NCBI GenBank assembly: GCA_003254925.1
Contig: QANZ01030550.1
Location: 3,927 to 67,926, forward strand
Length of the DNA: 64,000 nt
Direction: 5' to 3'
Source of the DNA: Chamaecrista fasciculata
Lineage: Eukaryota > Streptophyta > Magnoliopsida > Fabales > Fabaceae
Below are positions 1 through 9,526 of this stretch, in pieces. The notes under the pieces are model-generated. The model had not been told where the DNA came from. It saw only the letters and a list, made by a program, of their open reading frames with translations, and ran no database searches. Made by a program: the position numbers and the translations under genes. The first letter of the stretch is position 1, and each line of letters opens with the position of its first letter.

Positions 1-570
1 AAAAAAAAAAAAACAGTACAAACACCAATAAAAAACACAAAGCACTCCTAGGCCTATATATTTTTATAATTTCTTAAATTACTCTTAAATTTATTTTTGG
101 GATGCAATTTAACCTCTTTTACTAATAGTTTCAAATTTCTCCCAAATTTACTTTTGAAATGCAATTTGACCTAATTTACTAATAATTTCAACGGGAAAGA
201 GTTAACACATAATTTGGAACTTGTCACATTCACACTTAAAATGAGATAACTTTAATTATTTGACTCTGAAGTGAGCAACCCATTTTCTAGATCAAATTTA
301 ATCACATTTTTCGATAACCTTAACTAGATAAAGAAAATATTCATTCAAAACAACTCGTAACTCTAAATTTATAGTATTTGAACTTAAAACCAGCGATATC
401 TGATCACATATTCATTAGTTTAGAACTAATTTGAAAAATTATGGAAACAGATATGACCAATCCGAAACAGACAAAATATTCAAGACCAATTTAAAATCTG
501 CCCCATATATTTGGTACTATATTGAAATTTTGACAAAAGATGTATTATTATTATGCATACAATTTATTTA
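1..570. other. AT-rich flank with MITE-like remnant
   Basis: No gene is visible. From about 380 to 537 the phrases 'gaccaatccgaaac', 'agaccaatttaaaat' and a closing 'gaaattttgac' resemble one arm of the dispersed element also seen in intron 1 of the glucanase and of the chalcone isomerase gene. The window starts in a poly(A) run. Only the right arm is recognisable, so this is a truncated or cut-off copy. Confidence 0.4.
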
Positions 571-854
571 GGCCAAAGTCCTATTTTGATCCCCCAGTTA
601 TGCTCTTTGTTCCAAATAGGTCCCCCAGTTATTTTTTGTTCCATATTGGTCCCCCAGTTATGCAAAACTTGAAAAAGTTGGTCCCTCTAACGTTTTCCAT
701 CCATTTTTCCGTTAAAAAAAGAGGAAAAATAAAACTTTCATCCCCAAAAGTTTTATTTTCTTATATTAAGATCCTTTTCTTTTTATAATATGATCAAAAC
801 ATAAGAAAATGAAGTAAATTAAGATTTTAAGTGAATTTACTCAAAAACACAAAA

Positions 855-858
<4 letters not shown>

Positions 859-934
<76 letters not shown>
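859..934. repeat. (TC)38 microsatellite
   Basis: An uninterrupted run of about 38 TC units at the inner edge of the left arm of the Mutator-like element. The right arm has only a short GA run at the mirrored place (about 1472-1486), so the tract expanded on one side after the arms formed. Confidence 0.95.
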
Positions 935-936
<2 letters not shown>

Positions 937-938
937 CA

Positions 939-1352
939 ATGAAAACGACTCCGATCTCCGCTGCTTACGACCCAGCTCACAACCAACTTGCCTCGCTGGA
1001 AATACTGCACAAAAACCGCCGCCTACCGCCGCCGATCGAGTCTGTCCATGTCCTGCCGCAAACCGCCGTCGGATGTGCTACAAACCCAGAAAAAAAACTC
1101 GCCGGCAATATCACGAACTCCGATAAATCTTCCAAGAAAACGCCGCTCTCCGCCACCCTCTGTCGATCAACGCCGGCGACGAGCTCCTCCGCGAAAACCG
1201 TCAAGCTCCGATCAAGAATCACGAGCTCACGAACAGACTCCGAAAACTCCGCGAATCTGGCCAGAAAACCGCCGCTCTCCGCCGAATTGTCGTCCTCCGT
1301 TGATGAACCGACGAGTTCCGATCATCGCCGTCGTCGGACAAGTCTAACGTGA
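939..1352 (+). other. Open frame inside the Mutator-like element, not a supported gene
   Basis: The 137-codon frame is Ser/Thr/Pro/Arg-rich with no recognisable domain; overlapping frames on both strands are also open, as expected from high GC content. It probably reflects captured genic DNA. No start context, splice site or homology I can name supports translation. Confidence 0.3.
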
Positions 1353-1958
1353 CGGCGGACTAGGGTTCCTGTTTGGCTTGGAAATTGAGGAGAGTGGAGG
1401 AGGGTGCGGTGGTGGTGGTGTTGGGGAATAAGGAACAGCTGCCGGCACGGTGAGAGAGAGAGCACGGTGGGAGAGAGAGAGAGAGATTTATTTTGTGTTT
1501 TTGAGTAAATTCACTTAAAATCTTAATTTACTTCATTTTCTTATGTTTTGATCCTATTATAAAAAGAAAAGGACCTTAATATAAGAAAATAAAACTTTTG
1601 GGGATGAAAGTTTATTTTTCCTCTTTTTTTAACGGAAAAATGGATGGAAAACGTTAGAGGGACCAACTTTTTCAAGTTTTGCATAACTGGGGGACCAATA
1701 TGGAACAAAAAATAACTAGGGGACCTATTTGGAACAAGGAGCATAACTCGGGGACCAAAATAGGACTTTGGCCATTTATTTATGCTACATTGAACATGTG
1801 AACCTCAAACTACAAATCTATGGACTAATAAATACAACTTCCTTCCATTATTACACCACTGTCCCAAAACCATCACCTTAAGCCTGAATCTCTGTTCTTC
1901 AATTACCCCACATTTTCTGAACCTTTTTGCTAACAACAACAACAACAATCTCACCGCC

Positions 1959-4900
1959 ATGGTGACTTTTTCGCCTCCCATGATCTTCCTCTTTTTCCTC
2001 CTCCACCTCGCCGCCACCGTCTCCTCCATCGGCGTCAACTACGGCACCCTCGGCGACAACCTCCCGCCGCCGCAGACGGTGGCGAACTTCCTCAAAACCA
2101 GAACCAACATCGACAGCGTGAAGATCTTCGACGTGAGTCCTCAAATCCTTCAAGCCTTCGCCGGCACCGGCATCTCCGTCACCGTCACGGCGCCTAACGG
2201 CGACATTCCGTCACTAACTAACTCCGATCTCGCTCGCCAGTGGGTTGTTAGTCACATCAAGCCGTTTCACCCCAATACCAGAATCCGTTATATTCTTGTC
2301 GGCAGCGAAGTCCTCCATTGGACCGATTGGAATACTATTAAGCTCCTTGTTCCTGCTATGAGAACCCTTCATCGTGCTCTTGCGGCCGAAGGAATTACGG
2401 ACATCAAGGTAATTAATTTCTCACTAATTTAGCACTAAATGTTACTTTCGCTGGAATCTCAAATTTGGTCCCTTATATTTCATTTGTTTCAGATTGGTCT
2501 TACATGTTTCTCTGATGTTTTAAATTGGTCCAAAAATTACTAAGTGTGATCATATTTCTCTTTGAGTGTGGTCATATTTCTCTTTCTTTTTCAAGTTTAA
2601 AGGCAATGAATTCAGAGTTACAAGTTTTTTTTTATCAACAAACGGGATTAAATCGCGTTTTAAAAATGGATAACTCGTATCACTCCTAAACAAGTAAAAT
2701 TAGTTATATTTTTTTAGTTTGAAGTCTGAATGGGACAAATTTGAAGTCATGTGTGAACTTTTGAAGAGTTTTTTTTTTTTTTTTATTAAGGTAAGATTGT
2801 TAGCAAATGAAGTCAAATTGCATCTCAGAAATATTTTCAGGACCAATTTGAAACATCATAAAAATATATAAGACTAGTCTAAAACAAATAAATGATAAGT
2901 ACCAATTTGAAAGTTTGCCATTATGCCTTGTGGGGTTTCATTTCATACAAATCTTGAGAAATTGAACGAATTCGAGCTTGAAATTTGAACTCAATTTCAG
3001 GTTACGACAGCTCATTCTCTGGCAATAATGCACTCATCGATTCCACCAAGTGCTGGGCGGTTCAGAGCAGGATTCGCCCGATACGTTTTCGGTCCATTGC
3101 TTCGGTTTTTAAGAGAAACCAAAGCCCCATTCATGGTGAACCCATACCCTTATTTTGGATACAACCCTAAAAACGCCAATTTCGCTTTGTTCAAACCGAA
3201 CCGGGGCTTGTTCGACCGGAACACCGGTCTGACATACACGAACCAGTTCGATGTGTTGTTGGACGCGGTTTATTCTGCCATGAAGGCCATTGGGTTCGGC
3301 GATGTCGGCATCGCGATCGGCGAAACCGGGTGGCCGACGAACTGCGACGGATACGAGGCGTGTAGTGTGGCCAATGCGGCGTCGTATAATGGACAGCTTG
3401 TGAGGCATTTGGAGTCGGGAAAAGGAACGCCGTTGATGCCGAACCGGCGGTTCGAGGCTTATATTTTTGCGTTGTTTAATGAGAACCAGAAACCCGGTCC
3501 GACCGCTGAGAGGAACTGGGGACTCTTTCAACCGGATTTTACTCCGGTTTATGACGCTGGCATCTTGCGCAACGGACAGGTTTAATATTTTATTTTTGAA
3601 ATTGTTTTACTTTTTAAAAAGAGTAAATTACACTTTAGTACCCTGTAGTTTGGTCATATTTCACTTTGGTACCCTAGGTTTAAAAAATTACACTTAGGTA
3701 TCCTGTGATATTCTCCATTAACACTTTGGTATCCTTTGGAGCTATTTTGTAATTTTAACCAATAAATTTTGTAAAAATTTTCAAAAAATTATAAATAGGT
3801 CCCTGGAAACATATTATTTAGTGATTAAAATGAAAAATTTAAAAAATTTTGGGGTCAATATGTAATTTTTTAAAAAAATATTATGGTTAAAATAATAGAA
3901 TAGCTCCAAAGGGTACCAAAGTGTTAACGGAGAATACCACAGGATACCAAAATGTTACTTTTTAAACCACATGGTACCAAAGTAAGATATGATTAAACTA
4001 TATAGAATCTAAGTGTAATTTACCCTTTTAAAAAAGAAAAAGTGATGATGCTTCGCTGGTTTTGTGCTTCGTAAATCGTAATGATTATTAAGTTGTTGAG
4101 TGTTTTCGATTTTCAATTTTAAAATGGAAAGATACTAAAAGACAAACGATACTTAATTTTCTTTTGTATATAACTATTTTTCTTTTAAAATAAAATAATT
4201 TATTCATTTTGAAGGAAAAAGATGACATATGAGATCTACTTTACCAATAAGCTTGTCGGGGTGATCCTCAGTGTTGATCACATGCGCCTCGTTTTTCTTT
4301 CTGGTTTACAATTTTTTTAAAAGACAAAATTAATAATGTCTGAATAATTTCTGAGTTCACAACTCTATTTTTGAAGCATCATTATTTTAGAAGATTAATA
4401 TGTATAATTTATTTTTTTTTTAAATTAAAATAATATATTAATTTTTTTTATAAATAAATATTATAACATTTTAATCTTTTAAAGATATATTATTTTAGTT
4501 TTTCAATTATTAAATATATATATATTTTTTAAAGATTAAATTATTAATTCAGTAATTGAAATCTCATATTACTCTTTTATATAATTATATATATATATTT
4601 TAAATTGATTAAAGGAGAACATAAAACATCAGGTAATATTTTGTTGTTGAGGTTTGATCGTAATGTCGAACTCAATAACTGAAACGTCACAAGTGTATAT
4701 CCTTTTATCCGCAAATTTTATTTCTCATTTATTGTTAGTTATACTTCGATTGTAAAATGTCTACATCTCATCTTTTCGATTTTGATAATCTCAAATTGGC
4801 TCAATACAGTTGGCAAAAAAAAATAAAAATAAAAAAGAGAATTGCCTCAATACATTTTTAATATATACGTGTATTTCATATTTGACATGCGAGATGAGAT

Positions 4901-7631
4901 TTGTGATTTTAGTCAAATAAGTAATATTTAAATCTACCTTATTAGTAATATTTTTTTTTTCTGATTTTAAAAATTTAAGGGTAACAGAATCTGTAAAAGA
5001 AGAGCTATATTTACATTTTTTTTTGTCAAAAGTACTATTTTAGTCCCTAAATTTTATATGCACTTTCATTTTTGTCTCTAATATTTTTTTGCTGTCAATT
5101 ATATTTTCAACATCTCACATATTGGTCAATTTCATCGTTTGACTAATTTTTGATAAATTAACGACAGACTTTATCTTATTTAAGTTGAGTTAGGATTTGA
5201 ATTTTTTCTATTAATTTTATGTTACATGTTATTAGTCATGTAGATGTCGTTAATATTTTGCAAAAATAAGAAAAATCAAATTAATCAAAATGTGAAATAT
5301 TGAGGACAAAATTAATAGCAAAAAAACATTGTGGACTAAATTGAATGTTGATATAAAGTTTAGGGATCAAAAGGGCGTTTTTTCCTTTTTTTTTTCTTAT
5401 ATTTAGTCTTGAGTGATCTAACAACTCGGTCCCTGAAAAATCATCAAACTGACAACTCGACCCCAAAAGATCAAATCAACATGCTTTATAGTCTCTGAAA
5501 GATTTAAATGATATACTATTTAGTCCAAGAAAAAAACTTAATTAGTATATCATTTTGATCTTTTAGTGACTAAACTATACATCTCAATCTTTTAATGATT
5601 GATTTGTGAACTTGATAATCTTCGAGAAATCAAATTGTTAGTTTACTCTTTAATCTTTGGGTTGGAAATCTTACTCATGTTACAAATATTGAGATAATAA
5701 AAAAGTGTTGTGTTGGATGAATGCAGTCAGCACCAGTAGCCCAAATACCAGGCCCATCAAGCCCAACAACAACAGTGTCTTCAGGGCAGAAATGGTGTGT
5801 ACCAAAGCCCAATGTGAGTAATCAAGCCCTTCAAGCAAACATAGACTATGTTTGTAGCCAAAATGTGGACTGTAAGCCCATTCAAGCTGGAGGAGCCTGC
5901 TTTGAGCCCAACAATTTGAGGACTGAAGCCACTTATGCCATGAATGCCTTTTATCATGCCAAGGGTCTCAACAATTTTGATTGTGACTTTTCTAACTCTG
6001 GTCTCATTACCTCCATCAACCCAAGTAAGTACTACCAAATCTAATCTAATATAGAGTTAGTAACTTGGAAACTAATAATTCAGTTCCTGAAAGATAACCA
6101 ATCTGATAATTGATTTTGGAAAGGAGTCAGTGATGCAAAGTTTGCTTTAGGGGTATGCACTCGGTCATGAGTCAATAAGATTATAACAGATAGAAGAGTT
6201 AGTTGGTGATGTGACTCCATACACAGTTTTGATTGGTTAAACATTTATTTTTTCTATTATTTTTTAGCATTAAATTTCTTAACCTTCCATGTCTCGTAAT
6301 TTTATTGGCTCAGGACTCATTGCATCTCATGCACATATAACAAACTTTGCATCATAGACTAATCATTTTGAAAGACTAAAACAATATTTTATTGATCATT
6401 TTCATAGACTAAATAATATATTATTTTAATCTTTTAGAGACTAAAGATTATACCGTTTTAATTTTTAGGGACTAAAATGTGTATTTCAATTTTTTTTAGG
6501 GACTAAATTATTAACTTGATAATCTTTTAAGGACCGACAATATATATATATATTTAAAATCTTAAAATTGTTCAAATTATGATTATATATATGATTTGAA
6601 GTAGGATTAAGTAGGCGTGATTTATTAGATCCATTTATTCAACTGTTTGATACTAGTGGTTTCGGTTGTTAGTCGATTTTAAAGAATATTTTTAATTTTT
6701 TTAAATGAATAATTTAGTCTTCTTTTAATTTTTTCTAATTTTTTTTTAAAAAAAAAAACTCAATTTTTTAATTTCCTACATGCATGTAATCTTCTGATGA
6801 AGTTTTCTATTAATTCAAGAGTAAGCGACCCATTGAAAAATTATAAATAGTTCGAAAATGTATTATATATAGTTGTTTACGTTAAATTCTTAAAGTGTTG
6901 GATATATAAAGAATAAAAAGTAAGGGTGAGCGCGAGCTGGGTTGGGGCGAGTTGAGGGAAAATCTCAGCCCAACCCGCACATCAATCTGCGGGTTGGTTG
7001 GGTTGGGTTTTATAATTTTTAAAACTTAACCCGAACCAACCCAACCTGCAGAGTTGCGGGTTGGGTTGGGTTGAACCCGTGGGTTGAGTTAGTAATTTTT
7101 TTTTAAAATTTTCATAACAAAAAAATATATTATAAATTTGTGAGTAGTGAATAAAAAAACTTACACATAAAAAAAAGTTAAAAAAACAGATTTTATATAT
7201 ATAAATATAAATCAATTAAAATATACTTCATAACATATGTAAATGTAACATATATATGTAATTATGTAAATTTTAAAATCAAAATATCTTATTTATAAAG
7301 AACTAATAATATAAATACATAAGAAATTATACAAAATTTATATAAAAATACATAATTAAGTATAAAAAATAAATTAAAAAAAAAAAAATTATATGTGAGT
7401 TCGCGGGTTGGGTTGGGTTGAAAAACTATGAACCCGCAAGTGTGCGAGTTGGCAATTTTGAGCCCAAACCAACCCGCGAACCCGAACCAACCCAACCCAT
7501 AACTACGGGTTGGTTTAGTTTCTGCGGGCTCGCGGGTTGACGGGTTGGTTTTCTCACCCCTAATAAAAAGTGTGAAGATGTGTGACATATTTTTGTGTTA
7601 TTTTGCAGGTCATGGTAAATGTAGAATGTGA
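1959..7631 (+). CDS. Glucan endo-1,3-beta-glucosidase, GH17 with C-terminal X8 (CBM43) domain
   Basis: Exons read 1959-2408, 3001-3579, 5727-6024 and 7609-7631, all with GT-AG borders and a continuous frame, giving 449 aa. Residues 1-23 are a hydrophobic signal peptide before the mature start IGVNYG. The GH17 barrel runs to about residue 343, with the acid/base region YILVGSEVL (Glu117) and the nucleophile region GETGWPT (Glu258). A short Pro/Ser/Thr linker leads to an X8 domain at about 366-447 with six cysteines and the opening WCVPKP. The chain stops two residues after the last cysteine, so no GPI-anchor tail is seen. The family hydrolyses (1,3)-beta-glucan (callose) in the cell wall. In clan GH-A the acid/base Glu normally follows Asn; here it is Ser116. 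Introns 2 and 3 are large and MITE-filled. The start is the first ATG and gives the signal peptide. Confidence 0.95.
2456..2922. mobile_element. MITE-like inverted-repeat element in glucanase intron 1
   Basis: The left part (CTCAAATTTGGTCC, then CAGATTGGTCTTAC) is mirrored by the right part (GGACCAATTTGAAAC, then GTACCAATTTGAAAG) ending GTTTGCC. The same family occurs in intron 1 of the chalcone isomerase gene at 40911-41316. No clear TSD was found, so borders are approximate. Confidence 0.6.
3621..4025. mobile_element. Mutator-like MITE (GGGTAAATTACACTT family) in glucanase intron 2
   Basis: Long inverted arms begin GAGTAAATTACACTTTAGTA and end in its mirror, ...GTGTAATTTACCC. Exact 9-bp flanks TTTTAAAAA lie at 3612-3620 and 4026-4034. 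Related copies occur at 41670-42098 (whole), 39653-39830 (one arm) and 57757-58015 (diverged). Confidence 0.8.
5026..5383. mobile_element. Degenerate MITE-like inverted repeat in glucanase intron 2
   Basis: The left arm has TAGTCCCTAAATTTTATATG and the right arm the mirrored ATATAAAGTTTAGGGATCA. Arms are imperfect and no TSD is evident. A second weak inverted repeat (about 5395-5660, 'cggtccctgaaaaatc' and mirror) follows, and a similar one lies at 6055-6540 in intron 3. Confidence 0.5.
6921..7562. mobile_element. hAT-like MITE in glucanase intron 3
   Basis: Ends are TAAGGGTGAG and its mirror CTCACCCCTA. Exact 8-bp flanks ATAAAAAG lie at 6913-6920 and 7563-7570, as hAT elements make. Both end regions carry many GGGTT/AACCC units (for example CGGGTTGGGTTGGG) in opposite orientation, around an AT-rich core. 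The element ends 46 bp before exon 4. Confidence 0.85.
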
Positions 7632-8364
7632 GGGCATGTTGGATCATAATCCAAGTAACAAAGCCAATGACTCCTCTAAACTCTGAACTCTAAAGGCGGC
7701 TATTTAATTTGACTATTTGTTGATTTGACTATTTATGTAAATGTTTCATCTCAAACAAATCTTAACCTATGTAGGCTTCACATTTCATGTCTATGTTGAG
7801 AAAGTTATGGTTTATGTAATAGTGCTGTTTTTGAAATATAAGGAGGCTTTCATGCTATTTTTCATTGATCTCCATGTTATATCTCGTTTCTCGATATTTT
7901 TAATTGGACAGAAAAAAAAAAAATTCATCAAGACTGATTTGTAGTTTCAATTTTATTACATCTGAATTTAAAATGAAAAATATAACTAATTTTATAAAAC
8001 AAAAGATCTACTTTCAAGTTCGATTTAACTTGTTTGCGGATGACCCTCAAAAGTAACTCTTAACTTCGATTTTATTTTATTCGAACTTAAAATGAGAAAA
8101 ATATGACTATATTTAATAATTAAAAACTAATCATTGAATATATTAATAAATATTAGGGATCAAAATTGAACTATTGAAAAATATTAAGGATCGAAACGAA
8201 ACAAAAAATTAGGGACTAAAACAAAATTCTCAGTACACATTAGAGACTAAAATGAGGTTCTTAATTTGACCTTAAATAAATTATTGGCTAAACTGTTATA
8301 TAGTTTAATTAATTACTTGTACTTTCATCCTTTTAATTACAAAAAAAATTGTATATGGCCTTTC
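7632..8364. other. Glucanase 3' flank
   Basis: The first few hundred bases must hold the 3' UTR and poly(A) site. At about 8150-8275 there is one arm of a dispersed repeat (GGATCAAAATTGAAC, AGGGACTAAAAC, GAGACTAAAATGAGG). The 7741-7944 open frame is hydrophobic, AT-driven and not supported as a gene. Confidence 0.4.
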
Positions 8365-8677
8365 TAGAGATGACAATTTTCCCCATAAATAGGGATCTCC
8401 GCGAGTATTGCCCCGTGGGGATCCTAAGTTACGGGGAAAAGTTCCCCGTGAGGTTGGGAATGAGGTTAAATTTTGAGATTGGATCTACTACAGTGAATTT
8501 TCCTGCAGTAGACCTATAGTGTGAGACATGCATTCCAAAACTCACAGTTTCATTAAAGTCGTGGAGATTGTGGAAAGTTGGGGAATGGGTCCCCACAATG
8601 GGAATCGAGGACGAGAACGGGAAAGACAAGAATTGGTGAGGATGGAGACGGGGAGGGCTGTGTGGGTGTCATCCCTA
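8365..8677. mobile_element. hAT-like MITE, diverged
   Basis: The ends TAGAGATGAC and GTCATCCCTA are mirrored, and the GC-rich interior has repeated GGGGA/TCCCC motifs in opposite orientation near each end. Only a loose flank match (GCCTTT) remains, so the insertion looks old. Confidence 0.55.
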
Positions 8678-8925
8678 CCGCCTTTTGAGGCATTATTCTA
8701 TAATTTACAGTTAAATTTATTGTGATAAAAAAATTAAAAATTATTTATTAATTAAAATATATCTTCTATTAGGGGTGTATTTACGTACAATCCATTATAA
8801 TATTAAGATGATTTTATAATCTTGCTCGCTTGAGAATTTGGCACTTCGCTAAAAGACATTTCCTTCAAGACATAGGCTTCACCTAAACTTGCCTTTTAAT
8901 TCTTTTCAAGTGGATTTTGTTTTAC

Positions 8926-9348
8926 GGTTAAAGTACACTTTTGGTCCTATAGTTTTTGCTCAGGTCTCAATTTGGCCCTATAACTTTTTTTGTTGCACTT
9001 TCAGTCTTATATCTTTGCGAAAGTTTACAAATTTGGTCTCATATCTTTTGGTCAGGTTGCAGAACTGATCATATATCTTTGCGAAAAATTTCACTGTCAA
9101 TCACACCTGATCCAAAGATATTGGACCAATTTTGCACTTGACCTAAGGATATGAGACCAATTTTGCAACCTAACCAAAAGATGAGACCAATTATGCAACC
9201 TGACCCAAAAATATGGAACAAAAAGTGCAATACAGGACCAAATCTGCAATCTAGACAAAAAATATATGACCAAAAGTGAAATAAAAAAAAGTTATGGGAC
9301 CAAATCGAGACCCGAATAAAAGTTATGGGACAAAAATGCACTTTGACC
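8926..9348. mobile_element. Mutator-like MITE (GGTCAAAGTGCA family) upstream of the ENTH gene
   Basis: The arms start GGTTAAAGTACACTTTTGG and end in the mirrored ...ATGCACTTTGACC. The flanks TTGTTTTAC (8917-8925) and TTGTTTTAT (9349-9357) match at 8 of 9 positions. It lies 178 bp before the ENTH start codon. Family members are also at 15789-16073, 42321-42730 and 45497-45855, with partial ones near 9757-9957, 22970-23365, 38613-38745 and 40340-40449. Confidence 0.8.
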
Positions 9349-9467
9349 TTGTTTTATTTATTTGTTTATGCTAATTCTTTACTATATCATTTTGTTTAGA
9401 CCATAATATGTTATATGCTAATGGAGCAGGTGAATGTATTACGTAGATTGAAGATAGATAGTGCTCT

Positions 9468-9485
9468 TATTTAAAAGATATAAAA
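9468..9485 (+). promoter_or_regulatory. Candidate TATA region of the ENTH gene
   Basis: TATTTAAA (9468-9475) and TATAAAA (9479-9485) lie 42-59 bp before the start codon. The second would leave a very short leader, so the first fits better. Position-based inference only. Confidence 0.35.
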
Positions 9486-9526
9486 CAACACATTATTATC
9501 TTCTCATCGTTCTTAATACTGCAAAC

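Larger units (their letters stand above)
571..1773. mobile_element. Non-autonomous Mutator-like element (possible Pack-MULE)
   Basis: Two arms of about 290 bp (571-860 and 1483-1773) are near-perfect inverted copies, starting GGCCAAAGTCCTATTTTG. The element is flanked by an exact 9-bp direct repeat, ATTTATTTA, at 562-570 and 1774-1782, the duplication size typical of Mutator-superfamily insertion. The inside is a long TC tract followed by about 450 bp that is much richer in G and C than anything nearby (roughly 936-1480). It has an open frame at 939-1352, but no family is recognised in any frame. One frame carries a charged, leucine-spaced stretch like a coiled coil. A captured gene piece is the simplest reading. 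No transposase is present. It ends 185 bp before the start codon of the glucanase gene. Confidence 0.88.

Noticed and set aside
3109-3531. 140-codon antisense frame in glucanase exon 2
   Set aside because: It is a shadow of a GC-rich coding exon; the sense frame has catalytic motifs and correct splice borders.
6950-7560. Telomere-like or G-quadruplex array (GGGTT units)
   Set aside because: The units are in both orientations at the two ends of an element with exact 8-bp flanks; MITE structure explains them.
7741-7944. Small hydrophobic protein downstream of the glucanase
   Set aside because: AT-rich, no conserved features, in the expected 3' flank.
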